A stretch of DNA of 47,247 nt, taken from the NCBI GenBank assembly GCA_001313365.1, contig BBFS01000029.1:1-47247 (forward strand), read 5' to 3'. Of this stretch, positions 10,238-18,054 are shown in pieces. Made by a program: the position numbers and the translations under genes. The DNA is from Paenarthrobacter nitroguajacolicus JCM 14115. GTDB lineage: Bacteria; Actinomycetota; Actinomycetes; Actinomycetales; Micrococcaceae. Position 1 is the stretch's first letter. Every line of letters starts with the position of its first letter. Under the pieces are notes generated by a model. It ran no database searches. It was not told where the DNA came from and saw only the letters and a program-made list of their open reading frames with translations.

Positions 10238-10313
10238 GCCCCCCCATCGTCTAGCGGCCTAGGACACCGCCCTTTCACGGCGGCGGCACGGGTTCGAATC
10301 CCGTTGGGGGGTA
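10238..10313 (+). tRNA. tRNA-Glu (TTC anticodon)
   Basis: The D-arm (TCGTCTAGCGGCCTAGGAC), an anticodon stem CCGCC..GGCGG around CTTTCAC (anticodon TTC) and the T-arm CACGGGTTCGAATCCCGT are all canonical. The acceptor strands read G-C7-A and T-G6-T. A 7-bp acceptor needs five C and five G, so two C and one G are extra. As read, it could not fold into a normal acceptor stem. This is an internal measure of the run-length errors in the window. Confidence 0.95.
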
Positions 10314-10397
10314 CGCAAGGAAGTGGTAAACCGGATGAAAAAAGTCTGGTAAGCTAGAAGCCTTGAAAAAAACGCGGTAGAGATACTGCAAACGCAA

Positions 10398-10470
10398 GGC
10401 CCTGTAGCGCAGTTGGTTAGCGCGCCGCCCTGTCACGGCGGAGGTCGCGGGTTCAAGTCCCGTCAGGTCG
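10398..10470 (+). tRNA. tRNA-Asp (GTC anticodon)
   Basis: The acceptor starts GGCCCTG, the D-arm is AGCGCAGTTGGTTAGCGC, the anticodon stem CCGCC..GGCGG frames CTGTCAC (anticodon GTC), and the T-arm is CGCGGGTTCAAGTCCCGT. The 3' acceptor reads CAGGTC where CAGGGTC is needed to pair with GGCCCTG, so one G is missing. The gene is otherwise normal. It lies 84 bases after tRNA-Glu, with a possible promoter (TTGAAA at 10363, GATACT 17 bases later) in between. Confidence 0.95.
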
Positions 10471-10516
10471 CTCTGAGCGCCGAAGAAATTCGGTTCTCAA
10501 GGTGACATGTCACCTA

Positions 10517-10589
10517 GGCTCTGTAGCTCAGTTGGTAGAGCGTTCGACTGAAAATCGAAAGGTCACCGGATCGACGCCGGTCGGAGCCA
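10517..10589 (+). tRNA. tRNA-Phe (GAA anticodon)
   Basis: The acceptor GGCTCTG pairs with CGGAGCC allowing G-T, the D-arm is GCTCAGTTGGTAGAGC, the anticodon loop is CTGAAAA (anticodon GAA), and the T-arm is ACCGG-ATCGACG-CCGGT. An encoded CCA follows directly. Length is 73, with no run-length fault. It is the last tRNA before an accessory stretch, and a stem-loop terminator follows. Confidence 0.95.
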
Positions 10590-10597
10590 CCACTGGG

Positions 10598-10627
10598 AAG
10601 CATCAGTCTTCGGAACTGGTGCTTTTC
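10598..10627 (+). terminator. Terminator of the tRNA cluster
   Basis: AAGCATCAGT and ACTGGTGCTT pair (one G-T) around a CTTCGG-type tetraloop region, followed by TTTCTTCTTT. The position just after tRNA-Phe and the T-rich tail fit an intrinsic terminator. Confidence 0.75.
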
Positions 10628-10631
10628 TTCT

Positions 10632-11016
10632 TTAACGCGGCTGGCACGGCGGGTCCCGGCCGCTATGTCCGTAAGAGGATTGACTGGCGGTGCAGAGCCT
10701 TTGACTCTGCCTAACCGGGAGTTCTTCGATCCCGGAGTGGAGTTTGTTCATGAATTCGCGGCTCCGTTCGATCAGCTGCGGGGGCGTCGTCGGAAAGGCT
10801 GTAGCCTTCTTCTGCCAGTCCTCGATGCCGAGAATGATATTCGGATGGGGGGTTCTCGATGTCGTTGGCCCCCCCCGGGACAACGGTGAACGAGGTTGCA
10901 TGCCAGCCTAGGACTTGCTGAACCTCATGCCGAACTGACGATGCCTCAAAAGTTTTTAGTTGGGTTGGTTGGGACGTATTCGGCAACGGCCGAGACCAGC
11001 CATAGGAGACACCCAA
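10632..11016 (-). CDS. Hypothetical protein, frameshifted (doubtful)
   Basis: Two minus-strand frames join near 10855 at a G-run: an N-terminal part containing VRHEVQQVLGWHATSFTVV..ANDIENP and a C-terminal part starting HPNIILGIEDWQKKATAF and continuing PPQLIERSREFMNKLHSG. The composition is protein-like, unlike the shadow frames here, but I recognise no family. The start (ATG 11016) and the ragged C-terminus near 10632 are uncertain. It may be a small accessory gene or a decayed remnant behind the tRNAs. Confidence 0.3.
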
Positions 11017-11063
11017 CGATGGCTATCATGACGACGGCAATCCACGGCCACACCGTGACACCA

Positions 11064-11406
11064 CTATGTGAGGTGAGCCAGCATCTTCTCGCGCTGCCGG
11101 GTCAGCGTTTTAGCTTGAGCTTCCAGTTCGGCGGCTCGCCCTGTTAGATGTGACCGCAACTCGGCGCACATCTCCAGCTGTGGTGCACTACCGCGGGCAC
11201 ATGGAAGGTACTGGCGGACCGCGTCGGAGTCGAAGCCGGCGGCGAACAGACCCTGTATCTGGCTGACGATGAGGGGGGGAGCATCCTGGCATAGACGCGG
11301 TATCCATTGCAGGCCCGCTCCGGGACGAGCAGGCCTTGCTCCTCGTAGTAACGAAGTGCACGCCGACTGACTCCCGTACGCTCTGACAGCTCCCCCCAAT
11401 CAGCAA
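11064..11406 (-). CDS. MerR-family transcriptional regulator, frameshifted
   Basis: A TTG at 11406 gives (M)LIGELSERTGVSRRALRYYEEQGLL, the classic MerR winged-helix N-terminus, with GGAAGGGG as ribosome site. The linker then reads NGYRVYA and continues IVSQIQGLFAAGFDSDAV and a coiled dimer helix (RAAELEAQAKTLTRQREKM). The frame is lost at a C-run near 11276 and at 11290, where one G is missing after VYA; the G-run near 11396 is also too long. No metal-binding Cys set is visible, so the effector is probably organic or absent. It is divergent from the alpha/beta hydrolase, with a MerR-type operator between them. Confidence 0.82.
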
Positions 11407-11436
11407 ACCCGCGCCCCCCCCTTCCGCTGACGATGT

Positions 11437-11470
11437 TTGACCCTCACGCTGACGTGACCCCCCCTTAAGG
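11437..11470 (+). promoter_or_regulatory. MerR-type operator/promoter between regulator and hydrolase
   Basis: TTGACC (11437-11442) is followed by the inverted repeat TCACG-CTGA-CGTGA (11444-11457) and then TTAAGG just before the hydrolase start. An inverted repeat inside a long -35/-10 spacer is the usual MerR arrangement. The C-run in the spacer is probably too long, so the exact spacing cannot be measured. Confidence 0.55.
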
Positions 11471-11479
11471 TTCCATGCT

Positions 11480-12063
11480 ATGAACATAACAACCACGCCC
11501 GCTACGTTTCATTCCCTCCGACGCGTCCTCATCGTCCACGGATACGCTGCCGCACCGGATGCGCACTGGTTTCCCTGGCTCCGCGACTCACTCCAGACCA
11601 CTGGCATCGGCGCAGCTGTCGTGACTCTCCCTACTCCCGATGCTCCCAAAGCCGCAGCATGGACGGATGCAGCCGCGGAAGCGATCGGAGTACCCGATGC
11701 AGGAACATGGATCGTGGCTCACTCCCTGGGAGGCATAACGGTGCTGCGCGCACTTGCAACGTTGACGGAGCCATGGCAACTCGGCGGACTCATCCTCGTC
11801 TCCGGTTTCACCGGAGCACTGAAGTCACTGCCAGTGCTGGACGAATACCTCAGCACTGATATCGACGCGGAACGCATCGCAAAAAACATAGGCATACGTG
11901 CCATGGTCCGCTCCGACGCAGACGCTTCGTGCCAGCGGCAGCATCCGACAAACTTGCACAACGGCTCAACGCGGAACTGCACATACAGCCCGGCGCCGGC
12001 CATTTCCTCACCGAAGATGGAGTGTCCGACCTCCCACTTGTGCTGGAGCTTATGCAGCGGTAG
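11480..12063 (+). CDS. RBBP9/YdeN-like alpha/beta hydrolase, frameshifted
   Basis: The protein begins with RRVLIVHGYAAAPDAHWFPW (HGY oxyanion strand), has the nucleophile elbow VAHSLGGITVL (Ser in HSLGG) near residue 85, and ends with DADA(F)VPAAASDKLAQRL, the catalytic Asp region, and QPGAGHFLTEDG, the catalytic His. The frame is lost near 11925, where TTTCGTG seems to have lost a T; with that restored the gene ends at TAG 12063 at 194 residues, the normal RBBP9 size. The substrate is unknown. It is probably controlled by the divergent MerR protein, since the operator sits in its promoter. Confidence 0.82.
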
Positions 12064-12235
12064 AACGAAATTCCCGCCCAAATCAGCGGAGAGAGGCTGC
12101 GTCTGTTTCAGAGGAACTGTCCCGTACCCGGTTCCCCTTATGGACCTGAAGCTGTGCCCGTTTAGGTATCCTTTATCGGGCAGCATGCCACCTTCGACGC
12201 CCCCGCTCCGGTGAAGATTCTAAGTGTGCAATGAT

Positions 12236-12655
12236 TCAGGTCATGGGGGGGAACACGTTGAAGACGTTCTTCTTACGCTTCACACCCCCCCAGAGGCGCA
12301 CTGATCCGTCCGCCCTCATAACAGCCACAGACTGTTGTACTTTCAAGATGTCAACGTCTTTTGGGTAGTCCTCTTTGGTGTGCGCGGCAAACTCTGCGGC
12401 GAATCGCTGGTTGATGAGGGGGGGTGCAAGCTCTTTCTGCTTCCGCCACCCGTAAATGGAAAATGCCACAAACAGCGCGAATGAGATGAGTCTTAGGCTG
12501 AACCACGGAAGGTCCGGGACATCCGAACCCCCGAAAGAATCGATACCCCACAGAATCCAGAACACCACGAAGGAAGCTGTGGCCAAGGTGCTGGCCGTTC
12601 TCGTTCTTTTAGCCTCGGGAAAGGCAACTGTAAAAGCGGTGTTGCCTTCATTCAT
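12236..12655 (-). CDS. Hypothetical membrane protein
   Basis: From ATG 12655 the protein has a short cytosolic lead (MNEGNTAFTVAFPEAKRTRT), two hydrophobic helices (TASFVVFWILWGIDSF and FSLRLISFALFVAFSIYGW) and a soluble C-terminal part of about 70 residues (LINQRFAAEFAAHTKEDYPKD..). I recognise no family. The last residues span two G/C runs and may be slightly wrong. It lies alone in the accessory stretch behind the tRNAs. Bases 12064-12235 hold no gene that I can see. Confidence 0.5.
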   Translation of the reverse strand: MNEGNTAFTVAFPEAKRTRTASTLATASFVVFWILWGIDSFGGSDVPDLPWFSLRLISFALFVAFSIYGWRKQKELAPPLINQRFAAEFAAHTKEDYPKDVDILKVQQSVAVMRADGSVRLWGGVKRKKNVFNVFPPMT

Positions 12656-12812
12656 AAGACGCTCCCGTATCGCCAAAGACTCTGACGACAGAGTAACGCG
12701 GCGGGAGCCGGAATGCAGCAAAGCGTGTCTACGGCCAGCTGAACTTGGTCACTTGGCCGCGTCCCGGCCGGTAGAGGCGTCCGCAGGAGGATCCCTCACC
12801 GGTCGCCTTCGC

Positions 12813-13007
12813 TTAGCTCACCAGCTTGTGGCCAGTAGCTCGCAGAACGTCCCCCCCTAACCAGACGAGAGCATAAGAAATGGCTCGTTCGGGATCTGCC
12901 GCGACCCTTCTGATGTTGTCCAAGGATTCTGTGAACTGACCAATGGTGAGTTCTGTCGGCTGGTCATAGACGTCGTAGATCGCATCAGGTGGGATCGACC
13001 AGAAATA
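12813..13007 (-). pseudogene. C-terminal fragment of an orphan gene cut by the IS element
   Basis: The minus-strand frame runs straight out of the IS end and encodes about 64 residues, starting SPYFWSIPPDAIYDVYDQP, continuing TELTIGQFTESLDNIRRVA and ending VLRATGHKLVS before a TAA. Its composition is that of a real conserved small soluble protein, and it has no start codon of its own. The IS3 element removed its 5' part. It resembles the small unnamed actinobacterial proteins often found in toxin/immunity neighbourhoods, but I cannot name a family. Confidence 0.55.
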
Positions 13008-13032
13008 GGGACTGCCCCCCCGGCTTTTATTG
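13008..13032. repeat. IS3 terminal inverted repeat, left
   Basis: It matches the right end in reverse complement over the first 16 bases and then with about three differences. The CCGG..TTTT.TTGA pattern is usual for this IS3 group. Confidence 0.8.
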
Positions 13033-13042
13033 AATCGGGGTC

Positions 13043-13908
13043 TTAGGCCGCTGTGAGCGCGGTCCGGTTGATTGTTTCATATTCGATGGGCGTGAGTTTT
13101 CCCAGCCGTCGTTGCCGTCGCCGGCGGTGGTAGGTTCTCTCGATCCAGGTTGTGATGGCCAGTCTGAGGTCTTGCCGGGTGAGCCACCGCTGACGGTCCA
13201 GGATGTTCTTTTGCAGTAGCGAGAAGAACGATTCCATCGCAGCATTGTCCGCGCACGCACCGACCTGCCCATCGATCCGGTGAGCCCGTGCTGACGCAGT
13301 GATTCGACGAACCGGCGGGACCGGAACTGGGCCCCCCCGATCCGAATGCACCACGGTCCCTGCAGGGTTGCGTGCCCTCACCGCGTTCTCCAGTGCCGCC
13401 ACGGCAAGCGAGGACTTCATCCGCGAGTCCATCGAGTACCCGACGATCCTGCCGGAATAGACGTCCTTCACCGCGCAGAGGTAGAGCTTGCCTCGGCCGT
13501 GGGATGTTCGGTGATGTCTGTCAGCCACAGCTCGTTCGGTGCCACGGCGGTAAAGTCCCGCTCGACCAGATCGTCATGAACTGGCGGCCCGGGTCTGCGG
13601 TTCAGGCCGCGTTTCTTCGAGAACACCGACCAGATTCCGTGGTCCCTGCATAGGCGCTGGACCTGTTCTCGCCCGCCGTGATGCCCTTCCCGGGAAGTTC
13701 GTCGGCGATAAAACGGTACCCGAATGCCGGGTCGTCGGCGTGAATGTCCAAGGCGGCGTTGACCAGGTGCGCATCTACCCAGTCCCGTTCCGTCACCGGG
13801 CTGGCCCTCCACCGGTAATAGCCTTGCTTGGCTGTTTCCCAACACCCTGCAGGTCACCGCCACTGGAACACCGTTGACGGCAAGGTCCGTGACCAGCGGG
13901 TAGATCAT
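13043..13908 (-). CDS. IS3-family transposase OrfB (DDE integrase core), frameshifted
   Basis: ATG 13908 begins MIYPLVTDLAVNGVPVAVTC. An HTH_21-like part follows, then the integrase core with its three acidic residues: Asp in LWLTDITEH, Asp in VVHSDRGAQF and Glu in NAAMESFFSLLQKN. The C-terminus is LTPIEYETINR. The frame is lost near 13830, 13680, 13490 and 13300, so the transposase as read is broken. Most of these faults look like one-base errors, hence the element may be intact in reality. Translation normally needs frameshifting or re-initiation from orfA. Confidence 0.88.
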
Positions 13909-14185
13909 TATGGGTTGATGTCCCTGCCAAATAGGCAGCCGCCCGGCGCAGGATCTCGTTCTCCTGCTCCAGCAGGCGGTTGCGTTTCTTCAGCTCCCGC
14001 ATCTCGGCCGAATCACCGCCGGCAGGTCCGGCTCCGGATTCTTTACGTTCGGCAATGGCAATCCAACGCTTCAACGTCGTAACCGAGAGCCCGAAATCCT
14101 TCGCAATCTGCGCCAGCGGCGCTTCGCCCTTACGGGCCACATCAATAACATCCTGGCGGAACTCCGCCCCATAAGCCGTGGGCAT
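13908..14185 (-). CDS. IS3-family OrfA (transposase N-terminal HTH protein)
   Basis: From ATG 14185 it begins MPTAYGAEFRQDVIDVARKG and has the helix-turn-helix LAQIAKDFGLSVTTLKRWI, which binds the terminal repeats. A leucine-zipper-like helix follows (MRELKKRNRLLEQENEILRR) for multimerisation. The natural end should be ..LARDINP followed by a TAA that overlaps the orfB ATG. As read, one A is missing after LA, so the frame runs on. An upstream ATG at 14194 is possible. Confidence 0.85.
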
Positions 14186-14228
14186 GGTCAACATCCTTCC
14201 ACGAGCACCAGCTCGCTAGGTCAAGGAG

Positions 14229-14253
14229 TCAACAAAACCGGGGGGGCAGTCCC
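14229..14253. repeat. IS3 terminal inverted repeat, right
   Basis: It is the partner of the left repeat; it ends ..CCGG-G-run-CAGTCCC and marks the edge between the element and a truncated plus-strand gene. Confidence 0.8.
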
Positions 14254-14447
14254 ATCCTTCACCGGACGCTCTAAGCCTTGTGGCCAGAAGCTGGCCCATG
14301 GAAGCCTGGGCCCTAGCTAGCGCGACCCGAGCATGCAGGTATGTTGTTGCAATGCGAAAGCGAATCGGCGCAGGCCTCGGAACAGGTGACAGGATCTTCA
14401 TCGAAAGCGGGACGCCCGATGTAGTTACGGCGTTCCTGTCAGCATGA
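14254..14447 (+). pseudogene. C-terminal fragment of a plus-strand gene beside the IS
   Basis: A plus-strand frame is open from the IS edge to TGA 14447. It contains PDALSLVARSWPMEAWALAS and ends RIFIESGTPDVVTAFLSA. The stop overlaps the start of the next gene as ATGA, the sign of translational coupling, which suggests a real gene whose 5' part was lost to the IS. An ATG at 14298 could still give a 49-residue peptide. No family recognised. Confidence 0.4.
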
Positions 14448-14659
14448 GGGACGACATCGTATGCCCAAGGTGCGGGCAAGACTGGGTCAAACCATATCGA
14501 ATTGTAAAGACCGGCGATCTCTTTCAGCTTTGTGTTGAATGCGACGCGGTTTGGGCCATAGGAATTGAACCCAATTTGAAGGCTTTTTGGGACTTCAGAG
14601 CGTTCATGGCTGAGCGTGGGTTGTCTGACGTGGAGGACGAAATAGAGGACGTCCAGTGA
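14444..14659 (+). CDS. Small zinc-ribbon-like hypothetical protein
   Basis: The 71-residue protein has two CxxC pairs, CPRCGQDW near residue 7 and CVECDAVW near residue 30, spaced like a zinc ribbon. An acidic C-terminus follows (LSDVEDEIEDVQ). The start overlaps the stop of the fragment before it and the stop overlaps the region of the next start, so the genes look like one operon. Small ribbon proteins of this form occur in immunity-gene clusters, but I do not recognise a named family. Confidence 0.6.
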   Translation: MRDDIVCPRCGQDWVKPYRIVKTGDLFQLCVECDAVWAIGIEPNLKAFWDFRAFMAERGLSDVEDEIEDVQ

Positions 14660-14679
14660 TGCAGCGCGGAGGGGTTGGA

Positions 14680-14982
14680 GTGAGTAACGCAGGGTACATC
14701 AGCGTCGAGCTCAGCGAAGACGAGGCACTGGTGCTTTTTGACTGGTTGGCCCGATTCAACGAACGCAAGGATCTTGATTTTGCTGACCAAGCCGAGCGGC
14801 GCATCTTGTGGGACATTGAATCTTCGCTCGAATCGGTACTGATACAGCCATTCTCGGAGGACTACGCCTTACTGCTGGCGTGGCGCGAAGCCGTCTCGTG
14901 GACACGAGTCCATCTTGACCTGTGTGTGGCAACAACCGTGAACAAGACCGTCCAGGAGCGAGGGCTGGTTCTGGTGCGCTGA
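14680..14982 (+). CDS. Hypothetical protein, possibly immunity-like
   Basis: The GTG at 14680 follows GGAGGGG and is preferred to ATG 14659. The N-terminal 65 residues look conserved: YISVELSEDEALVLFDWLAR, then ADQAERRILWDIESSLE and a helical end with PFSEDYALLLA. The last 30 residues differ in composition and may follow a frameshift near 14880. Helical proteins that open with this SEDEALVLFDWL pattern are common and unnamed in Actinobacteria. It continues the operon of the zinc-ribbon gene. Confidence 0.55.
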   Translation: MSNAGYISVELSEDEALVLFDWLARFNERKDLDFADQAERRILWDIESSLESVLIQPFSEDYALLLAWREAVSWTRVHLDLCVATTVNKTVQERGLVLVR

Positions 14983-15115
14983 GCGAGTACTCCTTCCTTG
15001 TTAGGAACGGATGTCCGGTCAGGGATCCCTCAACGGACGCTCTGGCAGCGGTCAGCAGCGGCGCGGTGTGAAGTGAGGATCGTGCCGTTCGAGGATAAAA
15101 CAGGTGGCTGGTTCC

Positions 15116-15584
15116 TACTCGCCCAGCAGCCTTGTGAGTTTGTTTTCGACATAGCCAGCGCCCATGAGGCCGTCGGGTACGCCCCCCCTACTATTTCTTT
15201 AGGGGGAACTTGGACTTCCTCCAGGAGAAGATTCGGGTCGGCATCATCGTAGCGAAGCCGAAACGAGCGGCCCATAATCGGTTCAGTGCGAACGAACTCC
15301 GGCATGGGCCACAGGTCTTGGCTCCAGTCTGGTATCGGTCCAATGATCGGCCACTTGCCTTGCTTCAAATGCAGGTCACCAAAACGGCCAATTAAGACTG
15401 CATCCACTCCGCTCAGTTGCTCCACCTGGCTGACTTCAGGCGGCTGCGCCCTTCTTGGGCCGAAGAAATATCCAAACATAACTCCCCGCGGGTTGGCTCT
15501 AACTACTAAACCAAGACCGTAGCCATCGACATTCAGGGGGGGCACCACAAAAAGCACTCCGGGACCGTATTCCAGCTTTCCCAA
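15116..15584 (-). CDS. Imm26-like immunity protein, frameshifted near the end
   Basis: The N-terminus is a small beta-barrel opening, YGPGVLFVVP(P)LNVDGYGL, followed by GLVVRANPRGVMFGYFFGP. The middle carries WPIIGPIPDWSQDLWPMPEF, and a C-terminal RLRYDDADPNLLLEEVQVP leads to a DGLMGAGYVENKLTRLLGE ending. This order matches the Imm26 immunity family of polymorphic-toxin systems. The C-terminus is out of frame at a C-run near 15181-15188; with two bases fewer it runs to a TAG at 15116. No toxin with a matching C-terminal domain lies in the window, so it is an orphan or solitary immunity gene. ATG 15584 starts close to the barrel. Confidence 0.65.
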
Positions 15585-15653
15585 ACTAACCTCCCGTCCG
15601 GTTTATGAAGTCCGCTGCGGCTTGCCTGTACCTCGGCCCTAGCAGTTCATGCT

Positions 15654-15833
15654 TCACGAGTAGTCCTCCGGCATGAGGGCCAAGGGGATCCGAAGTGTGT
15701 CTAGCTGGAAATGCGGTTTTCCTTTGAACAGCAAGGAGAAAACGACTTCAGTTCCCTCAACGCTGTAACCGTGGGTGAGGACTGTGATTTGCGAACCATC
15801 GCGTAGGTCAACGGTCCACAGCTCGGGTTCCAT
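15654..15833 (-). CDS. Small hypothetical protein
   Basis: From ATG 15833, with GGAG six bases before it, the protein has 59 residues: it opens MEPELWTVDLRDGSQITVLT and ends FQLDTLRIPLALMPEDYS. It looks like a small all-beta protein. A longer start at GTG 15875 is possible. No family recognised; it sits in the same cluster of orphan small genes as the Imm26-like gene. Bases 15585-15653 hold nothing I can name. Confidence 0.45.
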   Translation of the reverse strand: MEPELWTVDLRDGSQITVLTHGYSVEGTEVVFSLLFKGKPHFQLDTLRIPLALMPEDYS

Positions 15834-15926
15834 CGCAAGCTCCAAAGCATTGTGAACGACACGGACCAAACCCACCCCCGCCCCACCTATTGACGCCCCC
15901 CGATTCCCCATGACACCATGATGACC

Positions 15927-15952
15927 ACATGTTGATACCGGTATCAACATGT
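15927..15952. promoter_or_regulatory. Perfect 26-base palindromic operator
   Basis: The half-site ACATGTTGATACC is followed immediately by its exact complement GGTATCAACATGT. It lies 38 bases before the SIS-domain gene start. Perfect symmetry about a central CG is typical of LacI-family sites, and a LacI-type gene lies in the same locus. A second, related site stands before the transporter genes at 19236. Confidence 0.8.
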
Positions 15953-15989
15953 TTCAACTCTCTCAGGCGTCATATCGAAAGGACCATCC

Positions 15990-17006
15990 GTGCTTGGCTT
16001 CAAAGAAGAGGAATTCCTCACGCAGACCCGCAGCGCACTGGCGTTGCAGGGGCAGATCGAATCGGTTGTTGACTCCATCCAAGAGCGGGAACTGACCAAC
16101 CTGTTCCTTATCGGCGCCGGCGGAACCTACGCCGCGATGCTGCCCTACGAGCACTTCATCCGGTCCCGCTCCACCCTGCCTGTCCGCGCGTCCATCGGCA
16201 AAGAGCTCATGCTCACGGATGACCCCCCCACGTTCGGCCCCCGGTTCCGTGGCTGTCTTTGCCTCCGTTTCGGGCACTACGGAAGACGTTATCGAGCCAT
16301 CGAGTTTGCCAAGGCCAAGGGCGCCTACACCGTAGGGTTCACAGGATTCGGAGATAGCCCCCCCTTCGCCAAAGCCTCGATGTCGCCTTGGTGACCGAAC
16401 CCAAAACCTGGCCTTTCGACATTCCCATGATTCTCTTGAGCACCCGTCTCCTTGCCGCGCGGGGGCGAATTTGAAGGGTACGAAGAACTGGCGGCGGAAC
16501 TAAAGACCGTCCCCCCCGAAAGCTTGGTCGGCGTCGCCCGCCAAGCAGAATCAGTGGCGGAAGCGTTTGCCGAGAAGAACAAGGACGCTGACTACCATTT
16601 CCTTGTCGGCACCGGAAACCTCTGGGGGGGCCTCACCTACCTCTATTCCATGTGCATCCTCGAAGAGATGCAGTGGCTTCGCACAACCCGCGTGCACGGT
16701 GCAGAGTTCTTCCACGGGTCCTTGGAGCTCATCGAGGAAGACACCAGCCTCATGCTGCTCTTGGGCGAGGATGAGACCCGCCCGCTGATGGACCGTGTGG
16801 CTAAGTTCGCCGAAAACTACAACAAGAACACCACCTTGCTGGACAGCAAGGACTACGAACTCCCGGGGGGGTTAGCCCACGATTCCGCGCCCTTCTTGCC
16901 CCCGCTGATTCTGGACACGGTTCTTGACCGTTTCAGCAAGCACCTCGAACGCGTCCGCAACCACTCCCTGGACCTGCGCCGTTACTACCGGGTGGTCGAA
17001 TACTGA
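15990..17006 (+). CDS. SIS-domain sugar isomerase/deglycase (FrlB-like), frameshifted
   Basis: GTG 15990 follows AAAGGA. Two SIS domains are visible. The first has LFLIGAGGTYAAMLPYEHFI and GSVAVFASVSGTT-like residues (frame lost near 16226-16300). The second has YHFLVGTGNLWG(G)LTYLYS, RVHGAEFFHGSLELIEEDT and LLGEDETRPLMDRV. The C-terminus, with HSLDLRRYYRVVEY, matches fructosamine-6-phosphate deglycase and related GlmS-like isomerases. The role would be cleavage or isomerisation of a phosphorylated amino sugar or Amadori product, and the PfkB kinase next to it would make the phosphorylated substrate. Frame losses lie near 16226, 16260, 16362 and 16460, and extra Gly residues at G-runs are likely artefacts. 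Confidence 0.83.
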
Positions 17007-17038
17007 CCAACACGACGCCCGCAAAGGCATAGTGCCGT

Positions 17039-17070
17039 GCTGCGGGTCCGGTTCTGCCCGGGCCCGCAGC
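17039..17070 (+). terminator. Intercistronic stem-loop between deglycase and kinase genes
   Basis: GCTGCGGG pairs with CCCGCAGC across a 16-base loop. It lies between two same-strand genes and lacks a T-run, so it is more likely an attenuator or mRNA-stability element than a full stop. Confidence 0.45.
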
Positions 17071-17087
17071 TTCGAGACAGGAAGAGC

Positions 17088-17958
17088 ATGAAAGTAATCG
17101 GGTTCGGGGGACAACATCGTGGACCGTTTTCTCGACCGCAAAGTGATGTACCCAGGGGGAAACTGCGTCAACGTCGCGGTCTTTGCCCGCCGGCTGGGCG
17201 TTGAGTCCGCCTACCTCGCGTCTTTGGCTCGGATCCGCTGGGCGCTTTTGTCCGCGACGCCATTGATGCGGAGGGTGTTGATACCAGCCAGTGCATCATC
17301 CGCGATGGCCTCAACGGGGGGGTCACTGAAATCAAAGTGGTGGACGGCGACCGGATCTTCCTGGGCTGGAACGAAGGCGGCGTCACCACGAGTCATCCCT
17401 TCGCGCTGGAGGATGACCACCTGAAGTACCTGGCTTCAGCCGATCTGGTGCATTCGAGCGTCTATTCTGCGGCCGAGCCCCAGTTGCCTGCCGTTCGAAG
17501 CACAGGGACGCTTGTCAGTTTTGATTACTCGTCCGAGCCTGAGCGTCGAACAGACTCCTATTTGATGCAGACGGCGCCCTACGTGGACCTGGCGCTTTTG
17601 TCGTGCGGAAACATGACCGTTGCCGCCGTCGAAAATGACCTCAGGCGAGTACATGCGGCAGGCGTTGCGCTTGCGGTGGGGGGGACACGCGGCCAGTTAG
17701 GCGCAATGATGTACGACGGCGAACGCTTCCTCACGCAGGCAGCGGCGCCTACCGATCCGCGCCGGTTTGCGGACACGATGGGTTGCGGGGGATGCCTTCC
17801 TGGCGGGACTCGTAGTCAGCCTGCTTGGCTCCGGCTGGAACCGGGCGTACCGGCCGCCGGTCGACGCTTTGCAGAAAGCCCTGGCTCGTGGGGCGGAGTC
17901 GGCCGCGGCTCAGTGTTATGTGGAGGGCGCCTTCGGATACGGCAGGCAGTCGAGGTAG
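17088..17958 (+). CDS. PfkB-family kinase (fructosamine kinase FrlD-like), frameshifted
   Basis: ATG 17088 follows AGGAAGAG and opens MKVIGFGDNIVDRFLDRK (one G extra as read). It then reads MYPGGNCVNVAVFARRLG, the first PfkB signature, and a region matching FGSDPLGAFVRDAIDAEGVD after a frame loss near 17225. The second signature is MG-AGDAFLAGL near 17780, where one T is inserted in the GAGD motif. The order GGNCVNVAV.. with a short 285-residue chain fits FrlD-type kinases, which phosphorylate fructoselysine and similar Amadori products. The neighbour deglycase would then split the phosphate ester. Substrate assignment is by context only. Confidence 0.8.
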
Positions 17959-18054
17959 CGGCCGGGCAGTCGCGGTAGCTACTAGGATCTGATGCAGAGA
18001 CAAATCAACGGACGGAACCGCAAACGCGGATTCCACAACTGAAGGGGGGGCCGG

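Larger units (their letters stand above)
13008..14253 (-). mobile_element. IS3-family insertion sequence
   Basis: About 1.25 kb bounded by imperfect inverted repeats whose outer part reads GGGACTGCC-C-run-GG followed by TTTT(A/G)TTGA. It carries overlapping orfA and orfB on the minus strand, with a TAATG junction, and an orfB with the DDE triad. This is the standard IS3 layout. No 3-bp target duplication is evident. The flanks carry two different broken genes, so the present position may result from a deletion or recombination after insertion. Confidence 0.9.

Noticed and set aside
10517..10592. attL/attR copies of the tRNA-Phe end for an integrated island
   Set aside because: No second copy of the tRNA 3' end and no integrase gene could be found in the window.
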